A stretch of 53,548 nucleotides of DNA, from positions 1 through 53,548 of the forward strand of contig NQYJ01000011.1 in assembly GCA_002285055.1 (NCBI GenBank), read 5' to 3'. Positions within the stretch are counted from its first letter, which is position 1. Each line of letters opens with the position of its first letter. This document shows positions 8,983-18,529 of the stretch, piece by piece. The notes below the pieces were generated by a model. That model was given only the letters and a program-made list of their open reading frames with translations, searched no databases and was not told where the DNA came from. Made by a program: the position numbers and the translations under genes. The DNA comes from Candidatus Izimoplasma sp. ZiA1. Lineage in GTDB: Bacteria > Bacillota_I > Bacilli_A > Izemoplasmatales > Izemoplasmataceae.

Positions 8983-10314
8983 ATGTATCAAAAAGTAAAA
9001 GGAACTTATGATTTACTACCAAAAGATACTGCAAAATGGATAGCTGTAGAAAGAGCTATTAGAAACGTTTCAAAACTATTTAACTACAAAGAAATTAGAA
9101 CACCAATCTTTGAAAAAACTGAACTATTTCATCGCTCAGTAGGCGATTCTAGCGATATCGTTTCGAAAGAGACATATGACTTTTTAGATCGTGGTAATAG
9201 ATCAATTACATTACGACCTGAGGGTACTGCTGGTGTAGTTAGAAGCTACATTGAGAATAAAATATATGCAGAAGCATCTAGTATTTCAAAAATGTATTAC
9301 ATGGGACCAATATTTAGATATGAAAGACCACAAAAAGGGCGTTACCGCCAATTCTCTCAATTTGGAGCAGAAATGTTTGGAAGTAACTCACCGATGGCTG
9401 ATGCTGAAGTTATTAGTTATGCTGTTAGTATTCTAAAATCCTTGAAAATTAATGATGTAACAGTTCACATTAATTCCTTAGGTGGTAAAGAAAGTAAAAT
9501 GCTTTATCGTGAAGCATTAGTTAAACATCTTGCTCCAGGAATTAATAATTTATGTGGTGATTGTCAAACAAGATATCAAAATAACCCACTTAGAATCCTA
9601 GATTGCAAAGTTGATCAAGAAAACGAGTTATTATTAAATGCACCTAGTACAATCGATTATTTAACAAATGAAGACAAAACGCACTTTGAATCTGTTTTAG
9701 CCTTCTTAGATGTAATGAAAGTTGATTATGTAGTTGATAAAAATCTTGTAAGAGGTCTAGATTATTATACAAATACAGTATTTGAAATTAAAACATCCAT
9801 AGCTAATTTAGGAGCTCAAAACACTATTTGTGGTGGTGGTAGATATAATAACTTAGTAAGTGATTTATCAGGACCAGCAACTCCTGCAGTAGGTTTTGCG
9901 TTCGGATTCGAACGATTATTACTAGTACTTGAAGCTCTTGAATATCAAGGTGATATTGATTATACACATTTATTTATTATCGGATTAGGAGATTCAGTTA
10001 AGGAAGATGTTATGCAAATGACAAATCGTTGTCGTATGGGTGGACTTATTACTGAGACTGATTTGAACAACAAAAACTTGAAGCAGCAATTTAAACAATC
10101 AGAAATAAACAATGCTCGATTTATCGCAATATATGGTGAAAATGAAAAACTTGAAGGTAAAATTAATCTTAAAGATAAACAAAATAATACAGAAGTTACA
10201 ATTGATAAACACCAACTATACAACTATATTGTTGCTGAGTTAATGAAACCAGCTCCATCATCTTGTAGTAGTTGCGGTGAAGAAGATTCATGTGATACTT
10301 GCGGAGGAGAATAA
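8983..10314 (+). CDS. hisS: Histidyl-tRNA synthetase with a Cys-rich C-terminal tail
   Basis: Class II synthetase charging tRNA-His. Motif 2 [14 protein letters not shown] is at residues 111-124, the HisA motif [14 protein letters not shown] is near residue 256, and motif 3 ([11 protein letters not shown]) is near 303, followed by the C-terminal anticodon-binding domain. At 443 aa it is about 20 residues longer than usual. The extra tail after ELMKPAP carries two CxxC pairs (C428/C431 and C437/C440) ending in CGGE, which is not a normal HisRS feature and could bind a metal. The last codons also supply the GGAGGA ribosome site of aspS. Expression is controlled by the upstream T-box. Confidence 0.96.
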   Translation: MYQKVKGTYDLLPKDTAKWIAVERAIRNVSKLFNYKEIRTPIFEKTELFHRSVGDSSDIVSKETYDFLDRGNRSITLRPEGTAGVVRSYIENKIYAEASSISKMYYMGPIFRYERPQKGRYRQFSQFGAEMFGSNSPMADAEVISYAVSILKSLKINDVTVHINSLGGKESKMLYREALVKHLAPGINNLCGDCQTRYQNNPLRILDCKVDQENELLLNAPSTIDYLTNEDKTHFESVLAFLDVMKVDYVVDKNLVRGLDYYTNTVFEIKTSIANLGAQNTICGGGRYNNLVSDLSGPATPAVGFAFGFERLLLVLEALEYQGDIDYTHLFIIGLGDSVKEDVMQMTNRCRMGGLITETDLNNKNLKQQFKQSEINNARFIAIYGENEKLEGKINLKDKQNNTEVTIDKHQLYNYIVAELMKPAPSSCSSCGEEDSCDTCGGE

Positions 10315-10316
10315 CA

Positions 10317-12065
10317 ATGAAAAGAACTCATAATAATGGTGAACTAAGAATTAACAATATCAATGAAATGGTTACTTTAAAAGGTTGGGTATCGAAAAAA
10401 CGAGACCTTGGTGGTCTTGTGTTTATCGACCTTAGAGACCGTTATGGAATCACACAACTTGCTTTTAATCCTGAATCACCACTTCAAGAAAAAACTTTAG
10501 AAATTAAAAGCGAATATGTTCTGGAAATTACTGGTAAAGTAATTGAAAGAAGCAGTAAAAATAATCAAATTCCAACTGGTGAAATAGAGGTTGAGGTTCT
10601 AGAGTTAAATATTCTAAACAAAGCTAAACAAACACCTCTTATCATTGCTGATGAGACTGATGCTTTAGAGGAAACAAGACTTAGATATCGATATTTAGAC
10701 TTAAGAAGACCTATTCTTCAAAAAAACTTTATAACAAGACATAAAGTTACTACAGCAGTTAGAGAATTCTTAAATAGTGAAGATTTCTTAGAATTTGAAA
10801 CTCCAATTTTAACTAAATCAACACCTGAAGGAGCAAGAGATTATCTAGTACCTTCACGCATTAATCAAGGTGAATTTTACGCATTACCACAATCACCACA
10901 AATATTTAAACAACTGTTAATGGTATCGGGATTTGAAAAATATTATCAAATCGCTAAGTGCTTTAGAGATGAAGATTTAAGAAGTGATCGTCAACCTGAG
11001 TTTACACAAATAGATATCGAAACTTCATTTATGGATCAAGAGCAAATATTAGAAGTAAGTGAAAAAATGATTAAACATGTTATGTCAACAGTTAAAGGTG
11101 TTGAACTAACTGAAAAATTCCCGAGAATTACATATGAAGTAGCAATGAATAAGTATGGTAGTGATAAGCCAGATACAAGATATGAAATGTATTTAGAAGA
11201 TATTACTGATTTTGCTAAAAAAACAACTTTTAGTGTTTTTCATGATGCTCTAGATGCTAAAAACGTTGTTAAAGCAATTAAAGTTCCAAACTTAGCTGCT
11301 GAGTATTCTCGTAAAAAATTAGATAAACTAACTGATTTTGCTAAAAAGTTTAAGGCAAAAGGATTGGCTTACTTGAAATATAACGAGGGTATATTAAGTG
11401 GTTCAATTGCTAAATTCTTAACAGAAGATGCAAATGAAAGTATAATTAATCAAATGGAAATCAATGAAAATGATTTAGTTCTAATTGTTTCTGGAGAACT
11501 TGATATGGTAAATAATGTTTTAGGGCAATTAAGACGTCATATTGCCAAAACACATAAAATGTATGATAGTGAAACATATGATTTTCTTTGGGTAATCGAC
11601 TGGCCTATGTTTGAATATAGAGAAGAACAAGGGCGTTATTATTCTTTGCATCACCCATTTACAACAGTCCAAAAAGAGCATTTAGATTTGCTTGATAAAG
11701 ACCCTGCGAAAGCATTAGCTTACTGTTATGACCTAGTTGTTCAAGGTCAAGAACTTGGAGGTGGAAGTATTCGTATCCACCAAGAAGAAATTCAAAATAA
11801 AGTATTTGATATTTTAGGTATCTCAAAAGAAGAACAACAACAAAAGTTCGGGTTCTTATTAGAAGCTTTAAAATATGGGACACCTCCACATGGTGGGATC
11901 GCATTTGGGCTAGATCGTCTAGTTATGTTGTTAGTTCATACTGAAAACATCCGTGACGTTGTTGCATTCCCAAAAACAAATAGTGCTCAATGTTTATTAA
12001 CAAGTGCACCAAGTAAAGTTGATAACGAACAACTTGATGAATTATATATAAAAACAGTAGAATAA
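10317..12065 (+). CDS. aspS: Aspartyl-tRNA synthetase
   Basis: Class IIb synthetase charging tRNA-Asp. An N-terminal OB-fold anticodon-binding domain (roughly residues 1-105, [20 protein letters not shown]) is followed by the class II core with motif 2 ([18 protein letters not shown]), the bacterial GAD insertion (roughly 280-400) and motif 3 ([13 protein letters not shown]). Full bacterial length at 582 aa. The start is ATG 10317, 6 nt after GGAGGAGA (10303-10310); a TTG further upstream lies inside hisS and lacks a ribosome site. It is 2 nt from the hisS stop, so it is co-regulated by the T-box. Whether it is discriminating or non-discriminating (Asn-accepting) cannot be decided by eye. Confidence 0.96.
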   Translation: MKRTHNNGELRINNINEMVTLKGWVSKKRDLGGLVFIDLRDRYGITQLAFNPESPLQEKTLEIKSEYVLEITGKVIERSSKNNQIPTGEIEVEVLELNILNKAKQTPLIIADETDALEETRLRYRYLDLRRPILQKNFITRHKVTTAVREFLNSEDFLEFETPILTKSTPEGARDYLVPSRINQGEFYALPQSPQIFKQLLMVSGFEKYYQIAKCFRDEDLRSDRQPEFTQIDIETSFMDQEQILEVSEKMIKHVMSTVKGVELTEKFPRITYEVAMNKYGSDKPDTRYEMYLEDITDFAKKTTFSVFHDALDAKNVVKAIKVPNLAAEYSRKKLDKLTDFAKKFKAKGLAYLKYNEGILSGSIAKFLTEDANESIINQMEINENDLVLIVSGELDMVNNVLGQLRRHIAKTHKMYDSETYDFLWVIDWPMFEYREEQGRYYSLHHPFTTVQKEHLDLLDKDPAKALAYCYDLVVQGQELGGGSIRIHQEEIQNKVFDILGISKEEQQQKFGFLLEALKYGTPPHGGIAFGLDRLVMLLVHTENIRDVVAFPKTNSAQCLLTSAPSKVDNEQLDELYIKTVE

Positions 12066-12091
12066 ATATAATTATAAAATAATATATATTA

Positions 12092-12100
12092 TGTTATAAT
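12092..12100 (+). promoter_or_regulatory. Extended -10 promoter upstream of the first AI-2E gene
   Basis: TGTTATAAT (TGnTATAAT) sits in a very AT-rich gap 25 nt before the start codon. There is no clear -35. Confidence 0.5.
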
Positions 12101-12124
12101 TAAGGAGATAAAGGATGTGATTTG

Positions 12125-13249
12125 ATGGATGATAAAAATAAATTTCTATCTGATAAGTTTTTACACAAAACAATAAAAGTACTAGTAATAATACTTCTAT
12201 TTCTAGCCGTTTTATTTATGGCATCACAATTTAGTGATTTATGGAGTACTATCACAAATGCGATTAAAACAGTATTAGTGCCAGTATCTTTAGCTTGGTT
12301 AATATCGTTGATCGTTTATCCGATTATCAGATTACTCGAAAGAAGAGGAATTGGACCAAGGTACTTAAGCGTAACAATTGTATACTTAGTTACAGCTGTT
12401 TTAGCTTTATTAGCTTTAAGATATTTAGCGCCATTCTTTATAGATCAAGTCCAACAATTCTTTGAAAATGATTATCCTAATATAGCAGCTTATTTCCAAA
12501 CAGATTTTAGAGCTGACTTTATCTTAGGTACAGATATCTACGATTGGATTGTAGGTACAGTTAATAATTCAACAATAGTTGAAGATACAATTAGTGGATT
12601 AGTAGATAATCTAACAAGCTCGTTACCTTCAACATTTATGAATCTTGTTACTGTATTGTTCATCTTACCAATCTTATTAATATTCTATTTACTAGATTAT
12701 GAGTTAATAAATGATTCATTACGCTCGATTGTTCCTTTAAAATATGAAAAACAATCAAGTGAACTTGGTTCTAGATTAAATCAAACTGTTGGAGCTTATA
12801 TTCGAGGGCAATTATTTTTGATGCTTGCAATCGGAATAGCAGCTACAATATTATATAAAATAATCGGATTGAAATATTTCTTCATATTTGGGATTATTGT
12901 TGGGGTTACTAATATTATCCCTTACTTTGGAGCTATTATCGCAATGATACCAGTTGTTGCATATGCAGTTATCACAAAGGACTCAGGACCAAATCCAATA
13001 ATTGTAGTCGGAGTAAATGTTATACTACAGTTTGTAGAAGGTAATATCTTCCAACCTCTTATCATGGGTAAACAACTTGAAATTCATCCGATAATTATCA
13101 TTGTTTCCATACTATTCTTTGGTAGTTTGTTTGGAACATTAGGAGTTATCTTTGCATCACCAATGGCTGCGACTATAAAAGTGCTTATTCACTTCTATAA
13201 AGAGCAAAGGGAAATAAGAAAAGAAGAAATTGTTAAGGTAACCACCTAA
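12125..13249 (+). CDS. AI-2E family membrane transporter (paralog 1)
   Basis: A polytopic membrane protein of the AI-2E/PerM family (once linked to autoinducer export; many members are small-ion or metabolite transporters). It has two N-terminal membrane segments (roughly residues 15-75), a third near 85, a soluble stretch (roughly 105-175), and then the family core with GVTNIIPYFGAIIAMIP and EGNIFQPLIMGKQLEIHPI, both characteristic. The length of 374 aa is typical. AAGGATGTGAT (12111-12121), one mismatch from the full anti-SD complement, selects ATG 12125. A paralog lies at 34303-35421. The substrate is unknown. Confidence 0.85.
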   Translation: MDDKNKFLSDKFLHKTIKVLVIILLFLAVLFMASQFSDLWSTITNAIKTVLVPVSLAWLISLIVYPIIRLLERRGIGPRYLSVTIVYLVTAVLALLALRYLAPFFIDQVQQFFENDYPNIAAYFQTDFRADFILGTDIYDWIVGTVNNSTIVEDTISGLVDNLTSSLPSTFMNLVTVLFILPILLIFYLLDYELINDSLRSIVPLKYEKQSSELGSRLNQTVGAYIRGQLFLMLAIGIAATILYKIIGLKYFFIFGIIVGVTNIIPYFGAIIAMIPVVAYAVITKDSGPNPIIVVGVNVILQFVEGNIFQPLIMGKQLEIHPIIIIVSILFFGSLFGTLGVIFASPMAATIKVLIHFYKEQREIRKEEIVKVTT

Positions 13250-13678
13250 GTGAAAAGAAAAAAAGTATATAATTTATTTCAAATATATTTAATTTTGTTT
13301 TACACAGCCAGTTTCTTAATTATTCCCTCAGTCTTAGTTGTAAGTTATATCTTTGATTTACAAGTATTTGCTTCAACTAACCGTATAATCTTAATTGCTG
13401 ATGGACTTGGACTAATTTTCTTTATAATAGGTTCATTACTAATATTAATTAACCGAGATAAATTAGAGCGTAAACTAAAACCAACTTATCATAGAGAATT
13501 TAATATCTTATTAGTTACTGTTTCTCTTGGTGTTTTAGGGATAAATGTTTTATATCTATATTTAGGTGGCGACATTATCTATATACCTCACATTATGATT
13601 CCATTATTTGTATTTAGTTACTTAATAATGTTTATTATAGGTGATCGATATTTTAATGTTGATTTATTAAAAAAATAA
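13250..13678 (+). CDS. Small membrane protein of unknown function
   Basis: I do not recognise this 142-aa protein. It has four predicted membrane helices (roughly residues 8-38, 44-65, 84-105 and 113-133) and a short basic start (KRKKVYN). The GTG start is immediately after the stop of the AI-2E gene, and only a weak AAGG at 13235 precedes it, so translation is probably coupled to that gene. It is the last gene before a terminator. Confidence 0.6.
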   Translation: MKRKKVYNLFQIYLILFYTASFLIIPSVLVVSYIFDLQVFASTNRIILIADGLGLIFFIIGSLLILINRDKLERKLKPTYHREFNILLVTVSLGVLGINVLYLYLGGDIIYIPHIMIPLFVFSYLIMFIIGDRYFNVDLLKK

Positions 13679-13679
13679 A

Positions 13680-13703
13680 TGGCTACTTAAGGTAGTCATT
13701 TTT
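13680..13703 (+). terminator. Terminator after the AI-2E/membrane protein pair
   Basis: A 7-bp hairpin (TGGCTAC / GTAGTCA, one G-U pair) followed by five T. It closes the transcript before tcdA. Confidence 0.7.
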
Positions 13704-13717
13704 ACAAGGTGAATATA

Positions 13718-14413
13718 ATGGAGTTTGAAAGAACAATAAAATTATTTGAAGAGGAAAAATTTAATATTTTAAAAACTAAATCAATTCTTATTTTAGGCAT
13801 GGGTGGAGTTGGTAGTTTTGCATGTGAAGCAATTGCTAGGAGTGGTATTAACAATATTATCATTGTCGATAAAGATGTTGTAGATATTACTAATATTAAT
13901 CGTCAATTGATTGCACTGCATTCAACTATTGGAAAATCAAAAGTGGAACTAATGAAAGAAAGAATATTAGATATTAATAAAAATGCCGTAGTAACAACTT
14001 ATCATCAATTCTATAATTTTGAAACTAAGGATCAAATATGGGATAATCAAATTGATTTTGTTATTGATTGTATTGATACAATCACTTTTAAAATTGATAT
14101 AATTAAAGAGTGTTTATCAAGAAATATTCCCTTTATTTCATCGATGGGTCAAGCAAATAAAATGCATCCTGAACTATTAGAAATTGCTGATATTAAGGAT
14201 ACAACATATGATAAGATTGCTAAAGTTATCCGACTAAAACTAAAAAAAGAACGAATATATGGTAAAGTACCAGTTGTTTATAGTAAAGAAACTAGTGATA
14301 AAACATTTATTAAAGAAGAAGGACTTCCTTCAAACAGTTTTGTTCCATCAAGTGCAGGACTTTTGGCGGCAAGTTATGCAATAAATACTTTATTAAGCGA
14401 GGTAAAATTATGA
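13718..14413 (+). CDS. tcdA: tRNA threonylcarbamoyladenosine dehydratase (TcdA/YgdL, ThiF fold)
   Basis: An E1-like ATP-dependent enzyme that cyclises t6A37 of tRNA to ct6A. The nucleotide loop LGMGGVGSFACEAIARSG is at roughly residues 25-42, and VDKDVVDITNINRQ follows. The middle region (DCIDTITFKIDIIKECL, then SSMGQANKMHPELLEIADI and PVVYSKE) matches the TcdA subgroup rather than ThiF or MoeB, as does the absence of the ThiF zinc CxxC pairs. Start: AAGGTGA (13706-13712) fits ATG 13718, giving 231 aa. The stop is TGA overlapping the msrA ATG (ATGA). It is the first gene of a ten-gene run. Confidence 0.85.
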   Translation: MEFERTIKLFEEEKFNILKTKSILILGMGGVGSFACEAIARSGINNIIIVDKDVVDITNINRQLIALHSTIGKSKVELMKERILDINKNAVVTTYHQFYNFETKDQIWDNQIDFVIDCIDTITFKIDIIKECLSRNIPFISSMGQANKMHPELLEIADIKDTTYDKIAKVIRLKLKKERIYGKVPVVYSKETSDKTFIKEEGLPSNSFVPSSAGLLAASYAINTLLSEVKL

Positions 14414-14895
14414 AAACAATAGTATTAGCTGGTGGATGTTTTTGGGGAGTGGAAGCTTATTTTAAACAGTTAGATGGTGTTAGTGACACTGAAACTGGAT
14501 ATATTGGTGCAAAAGGAATGACAACTTACGATGAGGTTTGTAATCATTCTGGACACGCTGAAGCGGTTTATATCGAGTATGCCCCTGAGATTATCTCACT
14601 AAAAAAACTTATGGATCACTTTTTTAATATTATTGATCCGACATCTATTAACAAACAAGGTCCTGATATTGGAATTCAATATCGCAGTGGTATCTATAAT
14701 TACACTTTAGAGGACTTACCATTCATTAAAAACTATATCAATGTAAGACAAAAAGAGTACTCTAAACCAATCGTTATCGAACTAGATACGAATTTAGAGT
14801 TTTATAAGGCAGAAGATTATCATCAAGATTATCTTGAAAAAAATAAAAACGGTTATTGCCATATAAAACTAGATTCATATAAAAACGTTGAGTAA
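14410..14895 (+). CDS. msrA: Peptide methionine-S-sulfoxide reductase A
   Basis: Repairs oxidised methionine (S-sulfoxide) in proteins using thioredoxin. The catalytic motif GCFWG has its Cys at residue 10. Other family features are YDEVCNHSGHAEAV, FF(N)IIDPTS and DIGIQYRSGIY. A second Cys at about residue 150 (GYCHIK) could resolve the disulfide. At 161 aa it is a short MsrA starting almost at the motif. Start and the previous stop overlap as ATGA. No msrB is visible. trxA lies 17 kb away. Confidence 0.94.
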   Translation: MKTIVLAGGCFWGVEAYFKQLDGVSDTETGYIGAKGMTTYDEVCNHSGHAEAVYIEYAPEIISLKKLMDHFFNIIDPTSINKQGPDIGIQYRSGIYNYTLEDLPFIKNYINVRQKEYSKPIVIELDTNLEFYKAEDYHQDYLEKNKNGYCHIKLDSYKNVE

Positions 14896-15802
14896 AATAC
14901 TTGTAATTGGCGCACAAAACATTGATATTTACGCAAAATCAAAAACAGAATATACACTTCATGATTCTAATAAAACGAGTATTCATCTTGCCCAAGGTGG
15001 AGTCGGTCAAAACATTGCTCTTAATCTAAGTAGATTAAATAATGATGTCCATTTTATCACTGTTTTTGGTGATGATTATTTTAGCATGATTGCTAAAACA
15101 TTTTTAGATAATACAAAAATTAATTACAAAAAATCTTTAACACTTTCAAATAAATCAAATTCTATTTATATGGGGATCATGGATCAAAAAAATGATTTGT
15201 TTTTAGGGTTAAATGATATGGATATCTTAAAAGATCTATCAATTACTTATTTAAGAACTCTTCATGACTATATTGATGGTTTTAAAGACATTGTAATTGA
15301 TAATAATCTCGATCAAGAAGTAATTGAATATTTACTAAAAACATATAACTACAAAAATACATATATTGACGCTGTTAGTGCATCAAAAGCAATTAAACTT
15401 CAAAAACTGACTAATTTAATTACTTACTTAAAAGTTAATAAACTTGAGCTTAATGTATTAACTGATAAGGAAACAATTGATGAGCAAATTGTCGACTTAC
15501 AACGAGCAGGCATTAAAAATGTTGTTATAACTGATAAAGAGCAAAACTGTTTAGTTGTAAGTGATCATGAGAAAATTTTATATCAACCCCTAATCAAAGA
15601 AAACATTGTTAATGCAAGTGGAGCAGGCGATGGTTTTTTTGCCGGGTTTATTCATGACATAATTATTAATAAAGACACTTTACACGCTTTACAATATGGT
15701 AATATAGTTGCCTATATTACATTAGATTCAAACGATTCAACTAATAAAGATTTATCTATAAAAAAGGTGGAAGAAACATATGAAGAATTATTTAGAAATT
15801 AG
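14888..15802 (+). CDS. psuK: PfkB-family sugar kinase, probable pseudouridine kinase
   Basis: A ribokinase-like kinase; next to psuG it is most likely PsuK, phosphorylating pseudouridine to pseudouridine 5'-phosphate. PfkB features: N-terminal strand ILVIGAQNIDIY, GGVGQNIALNLSRL with the sugar-binding glycines, and the C-terminal ASGAGDGFFAGF containing the catalytic Asp and anion hole. The length of 304 aa is normal. The only start compatible with the first strand is TTG 14888, inside the msrA 3' end. No ribosome site is visible, so it depends on translational coupling. The 3' end overlaps psuG by 23 nt. Confidence 0.8.
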   Translation: MSKILVIGAQNIDIYAKSKTEYTLHDSNKTSIHLAQGGVGQNIALNLSRLNNDVHFITVFGDDYFSMIAKTFLDNTKINYKKSLTLSNKSNSIYMGIMDQKNDLFLGLNDMDILKDLSITYLRTLHDYIDGFKDIVIDNNLDQEVIEYLLKTYNYKNTYIDAVSASKAIKLQKLTNLITYLKVNKLELNVLTDKETIDEQIVDLQRAGIKNVVITDKEQNCLVVSDHEKILYQPLIKENIVNASGAGDGFFAGFIHDIIINKDTLHALQYGNIVAYITLDSNDSTNKDLSIKKVEETYEELFRN

Positions 15803-16685
15803 TGATAAAGTAAAAAACGCACTAGAAAAAAACTTACCAATAGTAGCCCTAGAATCAACTATCATTAGTCACGGTATGCCATTTCCAAAAAATGTTGAAA
15901 CAGCGCTTAACTGTGAAAAAATTATTGAGGAAAATGGTGCAGTACCAGCTACTATAGCTTTAATTAATGGAAAGTTAAAAGTTGGGTTAACTGTTGAGGA
16001 AATTACATACTTAGGAAAAAAAGGACTTGAAGTTCATAAAACTTCAAGAAGAGATATAGCTTACAACATCGCCAATAAAATTGATGGAGCAACGACTGTT
16101 GCTGCTACAATGTTTGTTGCTGCTTTAGCGGGAATTAAAGTTTTCGCAACAGGAGGAATCGGTGGAGTTCACCGTGGAGCTACAGAAACATTTGATATTT
16201 CAGCTGATTTAGAAGAACTTGCTGAAACTAATGTTATAGTTGTTAGTGCTGGTGCTAAAAGCATTTTAGATTTAGGATTAACAATGGAGTATCTAGAAAC
16301 AAAAGGTGTTGAAGTAGTAGGGTACCAAACAGATATTTTACCGGCTTTTTATTCTAGAGAATCTGATTTTAAAGTTAATTTTAATATTGGAACTCCTAAA
16401 GGGATAGCTGATGTTTTTAAAACTAAATTAGAGTTAAATATGCGCGGAGGTATGATGGTTGCTAATCCAATTCCAGTTGAATACTCAATGGATAAAGCAG
16501 TTATTGATCAAGCGATTAATGAAGCAATAATTGAAATGGATAAACTAGGAATAAAAGGGAAAAATACAACGCCTTACCTTTTATCAAAAATAAAAGACAT
16601 TACAAAAGGTAAGTCTTTAGAATCAAATATTAAGTTAGTTTATAATAACTGCTTATTAGCTGCAAATATCAGTAAATATCTATAA
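15780..16685 (+). CDS. psuG: Pseudouridine-5'-phosphate glycosidase
   Basis: Reversibly cleaves the C-glycosidic bond of pseudouridine 5'-phosphate to uracil and ribose 5-phosphate. Family motifs are ALESTIISHGMPFPKN (roughly residues 19-33), GATTVAATMFVA, ATGGIGGVHRGA and the late NPIPVEYSM. The catalytic Lys region is present. The length of 301 aa is typical. AAAGGTGG precedes the ATG. It works with the overlapping upstream kinase in pseudouridine salvage. Confidence 0.95.
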   Translation: MKNYLEISDKVKNALEKNLPIVALESTIISHGMPFPKNVETALNCEKIIEENGAVPATIALINGKLKVGLTVEEITYLGKKGLEVHKTSRRDIAYNIANKIDGATTVAATMFVAALAGIKVFATGGIGGVHRGATETFDISADLEELAETNVIVVSAGAKSILDLGLTMEYLETKGVEVVGYQTDILPAFYSRESDFKVNFNIGTPKGIADVFKTKLELNMRGGMMVANPIPVEYSMDKAVIDQAINEAIIEMDKLGIKGKNTTPYLLSKIKDITKGKSLESNIKLVYNNCLLAANISKYL

Positions 16686-16699
16686 AAAGGGGTGATTCT

Positions 16700-17167
16700 A
16701 TGAAACGTACTGATTATATTAAATGGGACCAATACTTTATGGGTGTTGCTATCCTTTCAAGTATGAGAAGTAAAGATCCAGTTACACAAGTAGGAGCATG
16801 CATTGTAAATAGTGATAAGAGAATTGTTGGAATTGGTTATAATGGTTTCCCAAGAGGTGTTGATGATGATACATTCCCTTGGACTAGTGGTGGCGGGTTT
16901 TTAGATAATAAATATCCATATGTTGTTCACGCAGAACCTAATGCGATATTAAATGCGACAGTTCCACTTCATGATTCATCACTTTATGTAACATTATTCC
17001 CGTGTAATGAATGTGCTAAGCTAATTATCCAATCAGGGATTAAAGAAGTAGTTTATCTTGAGGACAAGTATCATGAACGCGAGTCATTTGTGGCAAGTAG
17101 AAAGATGTTTGACAGCGCCAAAGTTACATATCGTCAAATGGAAAAAATGGAAATTTGTATTAAATAA
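16700..17167 (+). CDS. comEB: dCMP deaminase (ComEB-like)
   Basis: A zinc-dependent cytidine/deoxycytidylate deaminase converting dCMP to dUMP for dTMP supply. Zinc ligands are visible: H77 in HAEPNAI (the Glu is the proton shuttle), and C102 and C105 in PCNEC. The N-terminal DPVTQVGACIVN and GIGYNGFPRG are characteristic. The length of 155 aa is short but complete, lacking the longer allosteric tails. GGGGTGAT lies just before the ATG. The stop shares a base with the next start (TAATG). The comE name reflects gene neighbourhood in Bacillus; no other com gene is here. Confidence 0.88.
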   Translation: MKRTDYIKWDQYFMGVAILSSMRSKDPVTQVGACIVNSDKRIVGIGYNGFPRGVDDDTFPWTSGGGFLDNKYPYVVHAEPNAILNATVPLHDSSLYVTLFPCNECAKLIIQSGIKEVVYLEDKYHERESFVASRKMFDSAKVTYRQMEKMEICIK

Positions 17168-18171
17168 TGAAGGAAGTATTCTTAAAAAGAAAACGAGTAT
17201 TTTTAATATTGCTGATTCCTTACATTGGGTTAATCTTATTATCAGTTATCCCTACAAACAATACAACAATTGGACCTGGAGAAATGAATCCCGTTCAAAA
17301 TTTCATTGATTTTGAGTATCAAACTGACTTAAACAACAAATATTATACAACATCTGTTTTTTCATTTGATAATGCAACCCCTTTAATGGTATTATTATCA
17401 AGGCTAAACAAAGATGTTACCTTATCAAGAATGTCGACATATTACCAAGATACAAAAATACTTGATCGTTATTCGATGGGCTATTTGATGAAGGAAGATT
17501 CAATTAATAAAGCAATTCTAAATGCTTCTAATTATTTATCACTTGAATATACATCAATTGAAAAGAATATTGTATATTTAACTTATAATTATATAACTAA
17601 TGACAATTTAAAGATTGGTGATGAAATAACAAGTGTTAATGGGTCCACAGATATCTATAATGCAATTGAGATTGCTCCTTGTAATACAGAAAGCACATTT
17701 GTTGTAATTGATGAGGACTCGAATGAAAAAACGCTTATACTAGAAAAAAGAGAACATAATGATCGCTGTAGTTTTGGTATCTATGTTGATTCAATCACAA
17801 AGATTATAACTCATGAATATGATTATGATATATCAAGTAATGCAGTTATGGGACCTAGTGGTGGCTTACTTCAAACACTTTATTTAATTGATCTACTTGG
17901 CGCAGATTTTCTTGATAATGATTTATTAATTGGTGGTACTGGAACAATTGATATATTTGGAAATGTTGGTCCTATTGGTGGCGTTAAACAAAAAATAATT
18001 ACCGCTTCTAAAAATAATATTGATGTTTTTTTTGTTCCTCACCTAAGTGATGAACAAGATGATAACTATATTGAAGCACTTCTTACTTATAACCAACTAG
18101 ATACAGATATGGTTGTAGTAGGTGTTAGCACTTTAGAAGAAGCACTTGATTATTTGATGGGGGTGAACTAA
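17167..18171 (+). CDS. Membrane-anchored Lon-like serine protease with PDZ (YlbL/SepM-type)
   Basis: An extracytoplasmic protease related to the proteolytic domain of Lon. It has an N-terminal membrane anchor (roughly residues 10-29), a degenerate PDZ region (roughly 145-200, GDEITSVNG), and the Lon catalytic dyad Ser231 (GPSGG) and Lys274 (IGGVKQK). These are 43 residues apart, the spacing in Lon. No ATPase domain. The length of 334 aa is close to Bacillus YlbL. In streptococci SepM trims a secreted peptide; the substrate here is unknown. Its neighbours (a small membrane protein and lspA) fit a cell-surface role. The start overlaps the comEB stop and the end overlaps the next start by one base. 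Confidence 0.85.
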   Translation: MKEVFLKRKRVFLILLIPYIGLILLSVIPTNNTTIGPGEMNPVQNFIDFEYQTDLNNKYYTTSVFSFDNATPLMVLLSRLNKDVTLSRMSTYYQDTKILDRYSMGYLMKEDSINKAILNASNYLSLEYTSIEKNIVYLTYNYITNDNLKIGDEITSVNGSTDIYNAIEIAPCNTESTFVVIDEDSNEKTLILEKREHNDRCSFGIYVDSITKIITHEYDYDISSNAVMGPSGGLLQTLYLIDLLGADFLDNDLLIGGTGTIDIFGNVGPIGGVKQKIITASKNNIDVFFVPHLSDEQDDNYIEALLTYNQLDTDMVVVGVSTLEEALDYLMGVN

Positions 18172-18515
18172 TGTTTTTAAAAGCGTTAAAAGAACTTAGT
18201 GAAGTCTATACAATAAAGGAATTATTAAAAAGTATCTTAGCTGGTTCTATTATCTTAATACTCGAATTAGTTTTAATTGCTTTGCTTGCTGGAAACGTAA
18301 TTACTATATTTTATCTTAATCATGTAGTTATTATTGAAATCACATCAATAGTTGTGTTTATCGCAACGATGTATGCGGTTCATATATCTTATGAAGCATT
18401 ATTAAGTTATAATCAATCATTAAAAGAAACAATACTGTATATTAAAAAAATTGATATAATAGTAACACCATTACTATTAGCCTTATTAACTCACTTAGTA
18501 TACTTATTTATATAA
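18171..18515 (+). CDS. Small membrane protein of unknown function
   Basis: Unrecognised 114-aa protein with three hydrophobic helices (roughly residues 20-50, 55-75 and 95-113) after an amphipathic basic start. GGGGGTGA lies before its ATG, which overlaps the protease stop (TAATG). Being wedged between the membrane protease and lspA suggests a membrane role; no function is assigned. Confidence 0.6.
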   Translation: MFLKALKELSEVYTIKELLKSILAGSIILILELVLIALLAGNVITIFYLNHVVIIEITSIVVFIATMYAVHISYEALLSYNQSLKETILYIKKIDIIVTPLLLALLTHLVYLFI

Positions 18516-18529
18516 CAAGAGGTGAAAAT

